From contig NZ_JAKGCT010000004.1 of NCBI RefSeq assembly GCF_022230885.1, positions 1,674,001 to 1,738,000 of the forward strand: a stretch of DNA of 64,000 nt, given 5' to 3'. The notes beneath the pieces are model-generated. The model did no database searches and was not told where the DNA came from. It saw only the letters and a list, made by a program, of their open reading frames with translations. Made by a program: the position numbers and the translations under genes. Shown here one piece after another: positions 54,482 to 63,645 of the stretch. The first letter of the stretch is position 1; each line of letters begins with the position of its first letter. This DNA is from Paenalcaligenes niemegkensis (GTDB lineage Bacteria > Pseudomonadota > Gammaproteobacteria > Burkholderiales > Burkholderiaceae_B).

Positions 54482-54692
54482 TTGAAGACACGCACGAATG
54501 ATGCGCACGATGGCGCTTTTATTGCGATAATAAAGTATAACGCTGCAATGTCCGCACAGAAAAGAATTTTATTGTCATTTGAAACAGACATTCAGCCCTA
54601 ACGGTTTGGGCGTTGCCGTCTTCCCCATACCGAACCACCTATACTTTTATGCGCTCGCCCTGTGAAAGGGCGAGGCTTATGCGTCAACGTTT

Positions 54693-55393
54693 ATGAGCAC
54701 CGAGAACTCCTCCGCAACTTCCCAGCGACCAGCCGGACACATTAAAAGCTTTGTGCACCGTCGCTCGCACATTACGCCAGGCCAGCAAGAAGCACTAGAA
54801 CGGCTGATGCCACTATGGGCTATCGATTATCAGCCGCAGCGCTTAGACCCCATCCAAGCCTTTGGACGGGATGCGCCGCTGATTCTGGAAATTGGCTTTG
54901 GCATGGGTGAAACCACCTTAAAAATAGCCCAGCACCGTCCTGACGATAATTTTTTAGGCGTCGAGGTTTTTAATTCTGGCGTAGGTGCCCTGCTTAAACG
55001 CATCGACGAAAATGACGTCCAAAACATTCGCATTATTCAGCACGATGCGGTTGAAGTGGTGCGTGACATGATCGCCCCCGACAGCCTGGCAGGAGTCCAC
55101 ATCTACTTCCCTGACCCCTGGCCTAAAAAACGGCACCATAAGCGCCGCCTGGTGCAGGCTCCGTTCATTGAGCTACTTAGCAGCCGACTTAAAACGGGGG
55201 CTATATTCATTGTGCAACCGATTGGGAACATTATGCCCATCAAATGCTTGAGGTACTCTCGGATCAGCCCCTGCTGAACAACAAGTTTGATGGTTTTGCC
55301 GAACGCCCCGATTATCGCCCCCTTACCAAGTTTGAAGCGCGTGGTATTCGCCTTGGCCACGGTGTTTGGGATGTCATCTTTCAGCGCGCTTAA
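54693..55393 (+). CDS. trmB: tRNA (guanine-N7-)-methyltransferase TrmB (frameshifted here)
   Basis: A host gene of about 233 codons. TrmB methylates G46 of tRNAs. SAM-binding [20 protein letters not shown], then [18 protein letters not shown], the signature [20 protein letters not shown], and the C-terminal [20 protein letters not shown] in another frame. The G run at 55196-55200 has five bases; a sixth restores [20 protein letters not shown].... That a core chromosomal gene has the same type of break as the ICE genes argues for sequencing error. An inverted repeat CTCGCCCT-gtga-AGGGCGAG lies just upstream (54653-54674). Confidence 0.92.
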
Positions 55394-55437
55394 TCAATTA
55401 TTTACGCAACGCGACAAGACTAATTTCAGGATACGTT

Positions 55438-55641
55438 ATGAACATTATGCTAAATGGCGAAGCACGCCAGATACCTTCAACACCCTATACCGTATTTAAC
55501 TTATTAACTGAGCTTGGCTACATAGGCAAACGCATTGCAGTCGAACTCAACGGCGACATCGTGCCTAAAAGCCAGCATGAGACGCGCCAGCTTAATGATG
55601 GTGATAGCCTGGAAATTGTGGTGGCAGTGGGCGGCGGTTAA
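55438..55641 (+). CDS. thiS: Thiamine biosynthesis sulfur carrier ThiS
   Basis: A 67-aa ubiquitin-like carrier ending in the required Gly-Gly (AVGGG), with LNGEARQIPSTPYTVFNLLT and IAVELNGDIVPKSQHETRQL. It receives sulfur as a thiocarboxylate for thiazole synthesis. The start at 55438 gives the usual length. The usual partner thiG does not follow; the next gene is amiC. thiG may lie elsewhere. Confidence 0.9.
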   Translation: MNIMLNGEARQIPSTPYTVFNLLTELGYIGKRIAVELNGDIVPKSQHETRQLNDGDSLEIVVAVGGG

Positions 55642-55832
55642 GTTTGCTGCTGTTGTGAACGACGATAAGGTTCACCCTAGGACTTTCCCTATAAAAGCTC
55701 ATTTTTCAACTAAAACAATTGCCTAAAAATAAATTTCAGCTACGATAACAGCCAATGAGTCTACGGCAACGCTGCCTACGCTTTTCAAGCAAGTAGATAC
55801 ATAAAATAAGAATTTCACCACGAGACATCGGC

Positions 55833-55873
55833 AAAAGGGCCTACAACGCATTCAGCGTTGTAGGCCCTTTTTC
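55833..55873 (+). terminator. Strong hairpin terminator or attenuator before amiC
   Basis: AAAAGGGCCTACAACGC, loop ATTCA, GCGTTGTAGGCCC then TTTTT: a 17-bp stem with tails on both sides, so it works in either direction. It ends about 20 bases before the amiC start codon. It may simply end thiS transcription, or be an attenuator on the amiC mRNA; the downstream amiR encodes an antiterminator. Confidence 0.85.
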
Positions 55874-55894
55874 GTTTCGGACTACAGAGTAAGC

Positions 55895-57048
55895 ATGGCA
55901 AAAAAACAGTACGTATCGGAGTTATCGCATCGACCACAGGACCTTATGCTGCCGTAGGTATTACTGCGTGGTATGGAGTAATGCTGGCGATTGACGAGCT
56001 ACGTGCACACAATACAGAAATTGACTTCGACGTCGTCTGCTGCGACCCGCAAGGCAATGACGAACTGTACTTCCAACAAACGCAAGATATGCTTCGTTCG
56101 GGTATTCGACACGTAATTGGTTGCTATACCTCTAGCAGTCGAAAGTTGCTTTTGCCATTATTTGAAAAACACGAGTCTCTGCTGTGGTTTCCAGCTCACT
56201 ACGAAGGCTTTGAGTCAACGGATTATGCGATTTATACGGGAACGTCTCCTAATCATCATATTTATCCGATGATTGATTACATGAGTTCAAACTTTGGTTA
56301 TAGCGCTTATTGCATAGGCTCTGACTACATTTGGGCCTGGGAGAGTAACCGCGTATTTAATGATGAGTTCATACGTGTGGGCGGAGAAGTTTTAGGTGAA
56401 CGCTACCAACCTATAGGTGGTGTGGAGATGGACGACGTTATAGAAGAGATTTTCGCTCTTAAACCCGCTTTTATTCTAAACACCTTAATTGGCAAATCTA
56501 GCTACCACTTTTTTAGAGCATTCCGCGCAGCCTGCGTTGCTCGCGGCATTGATCAGGTTCAAGAGTTCCCCATTGCAAGCTGCAACCTTTCCGAAGCAGA
56601 TTTAAACGGTATAGGTAGTGAAGCGATGGACGGCCATCACAGTTCAAGCGTTTACTTCTCAAGCGTAGACAGCCCTGAAAACGAACGATTTGTACAAGCC
56701 TACACCCAGAAGTTTCCTCAAGCCTCACTGCCTCCTGTAGAAGTTGAGGCTGCATATATTGCGATGCACCTATTGGCTGGGGCCCTTGCTCAGGCGGATG
56801 CTAATGATATCGACGCAGTACGTAAAGCCGTTTGTAAGCAACGTTTTCAGGCCCCGCAAGGCGAGGTTTACTTAGATCCTGTGAACTTCCATAGCTACCT
56901 AACGCCGCGCATCGGTCTGTCTAAAACGAATGGTGAGTTTGAAATCGTAGCTCAAGCCAGTGCTCCTGTGCGCCCAGATCCTTATCTTGTGGACTCATCA
57001 GCAGAAATAATGTTGGTAAGGCACGTCGCGGGAGATCACGAACCATGA
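55895..57048 (+). CDS. amiC: AmiC-like amide-sensing regulator (frameshifted at its start here)
   Basis: A periplasmic-binding-protein-like cytoplasmic sensor of about 384 aa with no signal peptide. In Pseudomonas, AmiC holds AmiR inactive until an amide binds. Motifs: RHVIGCYTSSSRKLLLPLFE, LLWFPAHYEGFES, CIGSDYIWAWESNRVFNDEF, YFSSVDSPENERFVQAYTQK. The first 28 residues (MAKKTVRIGVIASTTGPYAA...) need an eighth A in the run at 55900-55906. Without it translation would have to start at the ATG at 55981, losing the first beta-alpha unit. Overlaps amiR by 4 bases. Confidence 0.85.
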
Positions 57049-57671
57049 TCCTTCAGCCTCGCATACAGAACTTTGCCCGCCGCAAAGCAACGATAGTTTC
57101 ATCCGATAAAAACAGCATTGAGCGTTTACAAAACACCTTGCTGAAGGTGGGTGTATTACTGCGTCGCATTGAAACCAAAGTTAGCGATCTGAGTTTTGAC
57201 GACTACGAGCTACAGCCCACCGAGGACGTAATCTTTTTAGATGGCGATCTAAGTGGCTCACTTCTCACGCCTGAATACCCCGGCACCGGTTTCCCTGTAG
57301 TTCCTATTATTGGCATGGTGGGCAGTGAAGCTCCCAGCCGCCTAGGCCGACTCATGACAAACGGCGCTACTGCTTTCATTAAAAAACCCATACATATGGA
57401 CACCGTATTCTCAACACTGTTTATGGCGATTAATGCCCATAACGAACGCGCGAGTCTAGTGGAAAAAATTGCTGACCTTGATGCGAGACGACACTCCAGG
57501 CGCCATGTCATCAAAGCTGTAACCCTACTGATGCAACATTTTTCTGTTGATGACGAACGTGCTTATGAGATGTTGCGTAAACAAAGTATGCATGAGCAAA
57601 CTACTATCGAAATTTTCGCGAAGAAAGTGGTTGATCGACACACCCAATCACTGGACTCACTTTTAACCTAG
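57045..57671 (+). CDS. amiR: AmiR-like ANTAR antiterminator
   Basis: A 208-aa protein with a receiver-like N-terminal domain lacking a clear phosphorylation site, a coiled coil and a C-terminal ANTAR RNA-binding domain (VIKAVTLLMQHFSVDDERAY, EMLRKQSMHEQTTIEIFAKK). ANTAR proteins bind two-hairpin leaders and prevent termination. Coupled to amiC by ATGA overlap, as in Pseudomonas. Its target is probably in the leader of the transporter/amidase genes. Confidence 0.88.
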   Translation: MILQPRIQNFARRKATIVSSDKNSIERLQNTLLKVGVLLRRIETKVSDLSFDDYELQPTEDVIFLDGDLSGSLLTPEYPGTGFPVVPIIGMVGSEAPSRLGRLMTNGATAFIKKPIHMDTVFSTLFMAINAHNERASLVEKIADLDARRHSRRHVIKAVTLLMQHFSVDDERAYEMLRKQSMHEQTTIEIFAKKVVDRHTQSLDSLLT

Positions 57672-57784
57672 GCCTTTTAAAGACGTATGAATAACGCCTA
57701 AGACCTTGAGGGACGCTTTGCGCACCCTTTGCTTGAAGCCTCAACCATTCAAACCATAAACCACATGTATATGCGGAGGAGATT
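57672..57784 (+). promoter_or_regulatory. Leader before the substrate-binding protein gene, possible AmiR target
   Basis: The 113-base gap holds GGG-A-CGC-TTT-GCG-CA-CCC (about 57711-57731) within an outer TTGAGG..CCTCAA pair, followed by AT-rich sequence and a ribosome site GCGGAGGAG. It is a candidate ANTAR-controlled leader; the hairpin is weak. Confidence 0.4.
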
Positions 57785-59020
57785 ATGATGAAAAAAACAT
57801 GGTTAACTGCCACCTTAGTTGGTGCCATGGCTGTATCTGGGGCAACCATCGCCAATGACGCCCCCATTAGGCTAGGCGTACTTGAAGACCAATCAGGCGA
57901 GTTTGTGGTTCCCACTATCGCTAAGGTTCGCGCCATCCAAATGGCAGCAGACGAAATTAACGCTGACGGTGGCATTGCTGGTCGTAAGCTAGATCTCGTA
58001 ATCTATGACACGCAATCCGACAACACACGCCACCAAGAGATGATGCGCCGCGTATTACAACGCGATAAAGTGGACGTGGTGTTTTCAGGCTTTAGTAGTG
58101 CCGCTCGTGAAGCCTACCGCCCTATCGTTAAACAATTTGACGGCTTCGCTTTCTACAACAACCAATACGAAGGTGGTGTATGTGATGCCAACATGGTGGT
58201 CACAGGCGCCGTGCCTGAGCAACAATTTTCAACACTTATTCCATGGATGATGGAGAAGTACGGCAAACGCGTGTACATCTTAGCCGCTGACTATAACTTC
58301 GGTCAGATTTCCGCTGAATGGGTACGCAAATTCGTTAAAGAGAATGACGGCGAACTCGTGGGGGAAGACTTTATCCCAATTGGTGTTTCGCAATTTTCCA
58401 CCAACATCCAAAACATTCAACGTACCAAACCAGATTTCGTTGTGACTTTATTGGTAGGTACTGCTCAAGCCTCCTACTATGAACAAGCACTGGCTTCGAA
58501 CCTCAAGCTACCTATGGCTTCATCGGTAAACGTAGGTCAAGGCTACGAGCACAAACGCTTTAAAGCACCTAGCTTAGAAGGCATGTACGTAACCACTAAC
58601 TTCATTGAAGAAGTGCAAACACCGGAAGCCCAAGCCTTTGTCGCCAAATGGCATGAAAAATACCCGGACGAGCCATACATTAACCAAGAAGCCGAGAACT
58701 CCTACCACGCTGTATACCTCTACAAGCAAATGGTGGAACGTGCGGATGGCTCAACCAAAAAAGCGGATTTACGCGACGTCATCGCTGAAGGTGATGTATG
58801 TGTGGATGCGCCAGAAGGTCGTGTATGCATAGACCCCAAAAGCCAGCACGTATCACACACTATTTACTTAGCTCGTGTGGGTGCAGATCACTCCATTACT
58901 TTCCCTAAAGTATGGGAAAACATTGAGCCTTACTGGCTAGGTGAAGTAGGTTGTAATTTGACTCAGGACGACCCTTACGCGCAGTACACACCATCAGAGA
59001 ATCCCACCGTTAAGAAATAA
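57785..59020 (+). CDS. Urea/short-chain amide ABC transporter substrate-binding protein
   Basis: A 411-aa periplasmic binding protein of the UrtA/FmdD type. Signal peptide MKKTWLTATLVGAMAVSGAT...AND (start codon 57785 or 57788). Mature features: IRLGVLEDQSGEFVVPTIAK, AADEINADGGIAGRKLDLVI, NNQYEGGVCDANMVVTGAVP, INQEAENSYHAVYLYKQMVE. With the formamidase gene downstream, the substrate is probably formamide, short amides or urea. Intact. Confidence 0.88.
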   Translation: MMKKTWLTATLVGAMAVSGATIANDAPIRLGVLEDQSGEFVVPTIAKVRAIQMAADEINADGGIAGRKLDLVIYDTQSDNTRHQEMMRRVLQRDKVDVVFSGFSSAAREAYRPIVKQFDGFAFYNNQYEGGVCDANMVVTGAVPEQQFSTLIPWMMEKYGKRVYILAADYNFGQISAEWVRKFVKENDGELVGEDFIPIGVSQFSTNIQNIQRTKPDFVVTLLVGTAQASYYEQALASNLKLPMASSVNVGQGYEHKRFKAPSLEGMYVTTNFIEEVQTPEAQAFVAKWHEKYPDEPYINQEAENSYHAVYLYKQMVERADGSTKKADLRDVIAEGDVCVDAPEGRVCIDPKSQHVSHTIYLARVGADHSITFPKVWENIEPYWLGEVGCNLTQDDPYAQYTPSENPTVKK

Positions 59021-59068
59021 CGACGAGTTCTCGCTCTAGTTTTACTCGTCACCAAAAAGACCTCTTTT

Positions 59069-59127
59069 CCCTGCGCATTATGCGTAGGGCATAGGAGGCG
59101 CTGCGTCCACCTCTTGAAAGTGGATGC
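59069..59127 (+). promoter_or_regulatory. Two hairpins between binding-protein and permease genes
   Basis: CCCTGCGCA-TTA-TGCGTAGGG (59069-59089) and GCGTCCAC-(9)-GTGGATGC (59103-59127) lie in tandem before the permease start. They may shield the abundant binding-protein mRNA from decay or reduce read-through. Confidence 0.5.
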
Positions 59128-59144
59128 GTTGACTGGAATCAGTT

Positions 59145-60017
59145 ATGGAACTATTTAGCACTTTCTTCGCTTTCCTGTATCAAGCCGGAGATGCCTTTGC
59201 CTTTTTAGTATTGGCCTCATGTGGATTAGCCATTATTTTCGGAATGATGGGTGTTATCAACTTGGCTCATGGTGAGTTCATTTTGTGTGGTGCCTATGTA
59301 TCCACCTTCGCTATTAAATCAGGCATGCCCTTCATCGCGGCCGTCATCATCGGTGCTTTAGCTGCTGGTATGGCAGGCATGGTGGTTGAGCGTTTGGTAG
59401 TGCGACATTTATATTCGCGGCCGCTGGACACGATTGTAGCAACGTGGGGCATTAGCCTTATTGTTACGCAAGGCACCCTAATTGTGCTGGGCTCCACCAT
59501 GCAAGGTACTGGAACCCCATTGGGCAGCTTTAGTATTGGCACCTACTCTTACTCAGAATATCGTGTGGCCTTAATGGGTGTCGCCATCGGTCTCTTGGCT
59601 GTGCTGTACCTCATTTTCCGCTTCACACGTTTTGGTGTGTTGGCTCGCGCAACCATTCAAGTGCCTCACATGGCTAACGCCTTAGGCGTAAACACCAGTC
59701 TTATTTACTCTTTCACCTTTGGTATTGGTGCCGCCTTAGCAGGCTTAGCTGGTGCACTTTACGCCCCCACCATGACATTGGTCCCCACTATGGGTAGCTC
59801 CTTTGTTGTGGACGCTTTTGTCACTGTAGTGATTGGTGGCTCTGATATTTTCCTAGGTACCGCACCTGCTGCCGCAGTACTGGGCATCATGAAAGCAGGT
59901 CTGACCTCGTGGAAAGGGCAGATGTTTGGCCATATAGGCATGTTAATTACCGTCATTTTCGTAATCCGCGTGCTGCCAAACGGCATCTCTGGCTGGCTGC
60001 TCAAGGCAAGAAGATAA
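59145..60017 (+). CDS. Urea/amide ABC transporter permease (UrtB/LivH-like)
   Basis: A 290-aa inner-membrane permease of the branched-chain amino acid/urea family with about eight hydrophobic segments. Motifs: IIFGMMGVINLAHGEFILCG, VERLVVRHLYSRPLDTIVAT, GIGAALAGLAGALYAP, VIGGSDIFLGTAPAAAVLGI. In Methylophilus the fmdE gene has the same role for amides. Intact; stop is 3 bases before the next ATG. Confidence 0.9.
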   Translation: MELFSTFFAFLYQAGDAFAFLVLASCGLAIIFGMMGVINLAHGEFILCGAYVSTFAIKSGMPFIAAVIIGALAAGMAGMVVERLVVRHLYSRPLDTIVATWGISLIVTQGTLIVLGSTMQGTGTPLGSFSIGTYSYSEYRVALMGVAIGLLAVLYLIFRFTRFGVLARATIQVPHMANALGVNTSLIYSFTFGIGAALAGLAGALYAPTMTLVPTMGSSFVVDAFVTVVIGGSDIFLGTAPAAAVLGIMKAGLTSWKGQMFGHIGMLITVIFVIRVLPNGISGWLLKARR

Positions 60018-60019
60018 TT

Positions 60020-61084
60020 ATGAAACTATTGAATTTTTTAGGCCTGCTTGAAGGTCCCCAGACCCTGGGCCGAGGTAAGCACTTTTGGTCTGGTGCTGGG
60101 CTACTCGCCATCTTCGCTTTCATCTACCCACTGTTTGCCGACGGCTATGACGTGGGTAATAACGTTTACTTTTTCAATTGGGTATTTATGGCGTTAGGCC
60201 TCAGTTTAATCTGGGGTTATGGCGGTATTTTAAGTTTTGGTCAAACTGCCTTTTTTGGCATCAGCGGCTATGTTTATGCCGTGCTCACTATCAATATTGG
60301 CGCTGATTACGGCTTCACATGGTTGGCGTTATTACTGGGTTTAGGCGTTACCGCCATTTTCGCAGCGACTCTAGGTTACTTCTTGTTCTTCGGCCGTATC
60401 GCTGGTGTGTTTTTAGGCATTGTGACCTTATCAGTCACCCTCGTGTTAGAGCGTTTTATGGCTCAGACCGCTGGTCCTGAATGGGCTATTGGTAAAGCCA
60501 GACTCAACGGCTTTAATGGTATGAGCGGTATGCCACCACTGACTATTCCATGGTTTGGTGAAGACATCGTTTTATACGCTGATGTCACGCTCTACTACAT
60601 CACGCTGATCTTGCTTATTCTTGTGTACCTAGGCTTACGTATCTTAGTGAACTCTCGCTTCGGCAACGTGCTGGTAGCCGCCCGCGACAACCCACTACGG
60701 GCTGAAATGCTCGGCTATGACATTCGTAAATACCAACTCGGTGCTTTCGTTATCGGCAGCGTGCTAGCAGGTATGAGTGGGGTGCTTTATGTGTCATGGG
60801 GACAATACATTACGCCCTCAAATATGAGCATGACGGCTGCTGCATTACCCGTGATTTGGGTAGCCGTTAGTGGCCGTAGCGATCTTACTGCCACCTTAAT
60901 GGGAACCTTAATAGTTCTGGCTGGTTTCCAAGCACTTACCGTTTACGGCAGCCAATACGCCTTAGTGGTCATGGGCGCGCTACTCACCTTAACCGTTCTG
61001 TTAGCCCCTAACGGTATTTTCTTGACTCTAGGTCAACAACTAAGCCGCCGCAAGAAGTCCAACACATCAACTTCTGAAGCATAG
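60020..61084 (+). CDS. Urea/amide ABC transporter permease (UrtC/LivM-like)
   Basis: A 354-aa permease. The ATG at 60020 (MKLLNFLGLLEG) matches the family; the frame extends upstream to 59909 inside the first permease. About nine hydrophobic segments; ALGLSLIWGYGGILSFGQTA, AARDNPLRAEMLGYDIRKYQ and VLAGMSGVLYVSWGQYITPS are typical LivM/UrtC stretches. Intact. Confidence 0.9.
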   Translation: MKLLNFLGLLEGPQTLGRGKHFWSGAGLLAIFAFIYPLFADGYDVGNNVYFFNWVFMALGLSLIWGYGGILSFGQTAFFGISGYVYAVLTINIGADYGFTWLALLLGLGVTAIFAATLGYFLFFGRIAGVFLGIVTLSVTLVLERFMAQTAGPEWAIGKARLNGFNGMSGMPPLTIPWFGEDIVLYADVTLYYITLILLILVYLGLRILVNSRFGNVLVAARDNPLRAEMLGYDIRKYQLGAFVIGSVLAGMSGVLYVSWGQYITPSNMSMTAAALPVIWVAVSGRSDLTATLMGTLIVLAGFQALTVYGSQYALVVMGALLTLTVLLAPNGIFLTLGQQLSRRKKSNTSTSEA

Positions 61085-61101
61085 ACGAGGCAACGGACAC
61101 C

Positions 61102-61821
61102 ATGAGCTTATTAGAGACTACAAAATTAAATAAGTGGTTTGGCGGTTTGCACGTCACAGGCAATGTTGATTTTGCATTAAAACGCGGCGAAGTGCACTGC
61201 TTGGTTGGCCCTAACGGTGCAGGTAAAAGTACCTTCTTCAAATTAATCTTAGGCGAAATAGCACCGAGCAGCGGCAACATCATTTTTGATGGCGTAGACA
61301 TCACCAAAGAACCCTCATACCGGCGTATACGCCGTGGTATTAGTGTGAAATTTCAGGTACCTGGCGTATTTCCTGATATGTCCGTCGCTCAAAACCTAAC
61401 GGTGGCATTACAACAGCGTTTTGTGCATCGCAATGAAGTTGAAAAGCAAGTAAACCAACTACTGCCTTTTTTACATTTAGCAGAGGATGCCGAGCAATTG
61501 GCCAAGAACCTAAGCCACGGTCAAAAGCAGTGGCTAGAAATTGGTATGGCTGTGAGCTTGCAGCCCAAGCTACTTATGCTCGACGAGCCTACTGCTGGTA
61601 TGACCCCCGATGAAACCTTCCAGACAGGACAGATGATTCTGAACCTAAACAAACAAGGCATGACTGTGCTGGCTGTTGAGCATGATATGGCTTTTGTAAG
61701 ACAAATCGCCGAGCAAGTAACTGTACTGAACTACGGAGAGATTTTCGCTAGCGGTTCCATCGCCGACATTGAAAACGATGAGCGTGTGATCGAAATTTAC
61801 TTAGGAAAGTCAAATGTCTAA
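61102..61821 (+). CDS. Urea/amide ABC transporter ATPase (UrtD/LivG-like)
   Basis: A 239-aa ABC ATPase. Walker A VGPNGAGKSTFFKLI, Q-loop KFQVPGVFPDMSVAQN, signature LSHGQKQWLEIGMA, Walker B LLMLDEPTAGMT, H-loop AVEHDM. The LSHGQKQWLEIGM signature is typical for UrtD. It overlaps the second ATPase gene by 8 bases. Confidence 0.92.
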   Translation: MSLLETTKLNKWFGGLHVTGNVDFALKRGEVHCLVGPNGAGKSTFFKLILGEIAPSSGNIIFDGVDITKEPSYRRIRRGISVKFQVPGVFPDMSVAQNLTVALQQRFVHRNEVEKQVNQLLPFLHLAEDAEQLAKNLSHGQKQWLEIGMAVSLQPKLLMLDEPTAGMTPDETFQTGQMILNLNKQGMTVLAVEHDMAFVRQIAEQVTVLNYGEIFASGSIADIENDERVIEIYLGKSNV

Positions 61822-62527
61822 TTCCTTGCTCTTAAAAACCAGCGAGTTACGTACAGGCTATGGCTCCAAACCTGTACTACAAGGCGTGAATTTTCAGGTT
61901 AAGCAAGGAGAGATTCTTGCCGTGATTGGCCGTAATGGTGTGGGTAAATCCACCTTAATGAAAAGCCTGATTGGCCTGTTACCCACAGGCACTGGCGATA
62001 TCCATTTTGCGGGTAAGTCCATTGCACACCTGCCTTCATTTAAACGGGCGCGTCTGGGCATAGGGTATGTGCCACAGGGGCGTGATGTGTTTCCACGCAT
62101 GAGCGTAGAAGAGAACCTAAAGGTAGGTGAGTCACTGAGTAATAAGGTAGCAACCAGTAAATACGACGAGATTTACAGCTACTTTCCCATTCTGGCTGAA
62201 CGACGCAAACAAGCCGCTGGGACACTTTCAGGTGGTCAACAACAGCAATTAGCGATTGGGCGAGTGCTGATTGCCTCGCCATCCTTAATTTTGCTTGATG
62301 AGCCCTCTGAAGGGATTCAGCCATCCATTGTGAAAGATATCGCCCGCCTAATGGTGAAGTTGAACCAGTCCCAAGGTTTAACCGTAGTCTTCGTTGAACA
62401 GAATTTAGAAATGATTCAGTCCATGGCACAGCGCTGCTATGTGATGGATAAAGGTCAATTCACGGAAGAACTGGATCCTTCCGAGTTGCATGATCCAAAA
62501 GTTGTGAAACGGTGTCTGTCAATCTGA
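61814..62527 (+). CDS. Urea/amide ABC transporter ATPase (UrtE/LivF-like)
   Basis: A 237-aa ABC ATPase. Walker A IGRNGVGKSTLMKSLIG, Q-loop GYVPQGRDVFPRMSVEEN, signature LSGGQQQQLAIGRVL, Walker B LILLDEPSEGIQPSI, H-loop VFVEQN. The LDEPSEGIQPSIV stretch is typical of UrtE. Intact; fmdA follows after 35 bases. Confidence 0.92.
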   Translation: MSNSLLLKTSELRTGYGSKPVLQGVNFQVKQGEILAVIGRNGVGKSTLMKSLIGLLPTGTGDIHFAGKSIAHLPSFKRARLGIGYVPQGRDVFPRMSVEENLKVGESLSNKVATSKYDEIYSYFPILAERRKQAAGTLSGGQQQQLAIGRVLIASPSLILLDEPSEGIQPSIVKDIARLMVKLNQSQGLTVVFVEQNLEMIQSMAQRCYVMDKGQFTEELDPSELHDPKVVKRCLSI

Positions 62528-62562
62528 CAGCCCCAACACTCTCAGACTATCAAGGAGTAATT

Positions 62563-63560
62563 ATGTCTTGGTTCGAAACATCGCTGATGGCACGCAAAGG
62601 GGTCGCGGGCGGGCAAGCTCGATCTGAACACCGCATTGATGAAGCCCGTCAAGGGAAATACCACTATGTTTACGGCCCCTATGTGGACCCTATTCTCCAT
62701 GTAGAGCCAGGGGCGGTTTTAGAAATAGAAACACACGACGCTTTTGAAGGGGCCTTAGCAACAGAGCAGTGCGTACCAAGTGAAAAACTTAATTTCCCAT
62801 TTCTCAATCCTCAAAACGGCCCTATCTATATAGAGGGTGCTGAAAAAGGCGATTGCTTAGCTGTTTATATCAAAAAAATTGTTCCACGCGGCCCACAGCC
62901 CTGCGGTACTACAGCGATGATTAACGGATTTGGTGGCTTAGTGGGTACTGCTGACACTGCCATACTTAACGCGCCCTTGCCGGAGCGCGTAAAAAGGTAA
63001 ATGTAGACGCCGTTAAAGGCGTGCAGTGGACAGACTCCATTACACTGCCGTACGAGCCTTTTATTGGCTCTATTGGTGTGTCACCCGAGATTGAGGCGAT
63101 TAGCGCATTAGTACCTGATTACTATGGGGGTAACTTGGATGTACCTGATGTGGCTCCAGGCGCTATTCTCTATCTACCAGTACAAACCAAAGGCGCGTAC
63201 TTGTACTTAGGTGACTGCCACGCTGCACAAGGTGATGGTGAGTTATGTGGTGTAGCCATTGAGCACCCCACTACCACCACCATTCAGGTGGATTTAATCA
63301 AAAACATGCACCTAACCAACCCCCGTCTAGAAAATGAGACGTTTTACATGAGCATGGGTTCTGCACGCCCCATGGAAGACGCTGCACGTCGCGCCTATTG
63401 TGACTTGGTACGTTGGTTAGCTGCTGACTTTGGTTTTTCAGAAATCGATGCGTATATGCTATTAACCCAAGCTGGTCGAGTGCGCTTAGGTAACATGGTT
63501 GACCCCAAATACACCTTGGGTGCTTCCATTCTAAAGAGCATTGTTGGCCAAGCTCGCTAA
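62563..63560 (+). CDS. fmdA: Formamidase/acetamidase FmdA (frameshifted here)
   Basis: An enzyme of the FmdA_AmdA family, releasing ammonia from formamide or short amides. N-terminal part: MSWFETSLMARKGVAGGQAR, VLEIETHDAFEGALATEQCV, NPQNGPIYIEGAEKGDCLAV. C-terminal part: YEPFIGSIGVSPEIEAISAL, LYLGDCHAAQGDGELCGVAI, YMLLTQAGRVRLGNMVDPKY. The A run at 62991-62995 has five bases; a sixth joins PERVKKVNVDAVKGVQWTDS, giving about 332 aa. Ribosome site AAGGAGTAATT; start at 62563. The family is usually longer at the N-terminus, so this is a compact form. Confidence 0.88.
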
Positions 63561-63567
63561 ACAATAC

Positions 63568-63597
63568 AGCGATCAATGATCGCTCATTGACCGCTGT
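63568..63597. terminator. Inverted repeat between fmdA and ffh
   Basis: CAGCGATCAATGA-TCGC-TCATTGACCGCTG, a nearly perfect long stem between two convergent genes. No long T run follows on either strand, but it probably helps end transcription. Confidence 0.55.
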
Positions 63598-63626
63598 GTG
63601 TTTGTTAAACCGTGATGCGGTCTGCT

Positions 63627-63645
63627 ACCGTCTTACGGTTTTTTT
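63627..63645 (+). terminator. Intrinsic terminator of the amide operon
   Basis: ACCGT-CTT-ACGGT followed by a run of seven T, reaching the stop codon of the convergent ffh gene. Confidence 0.75.
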
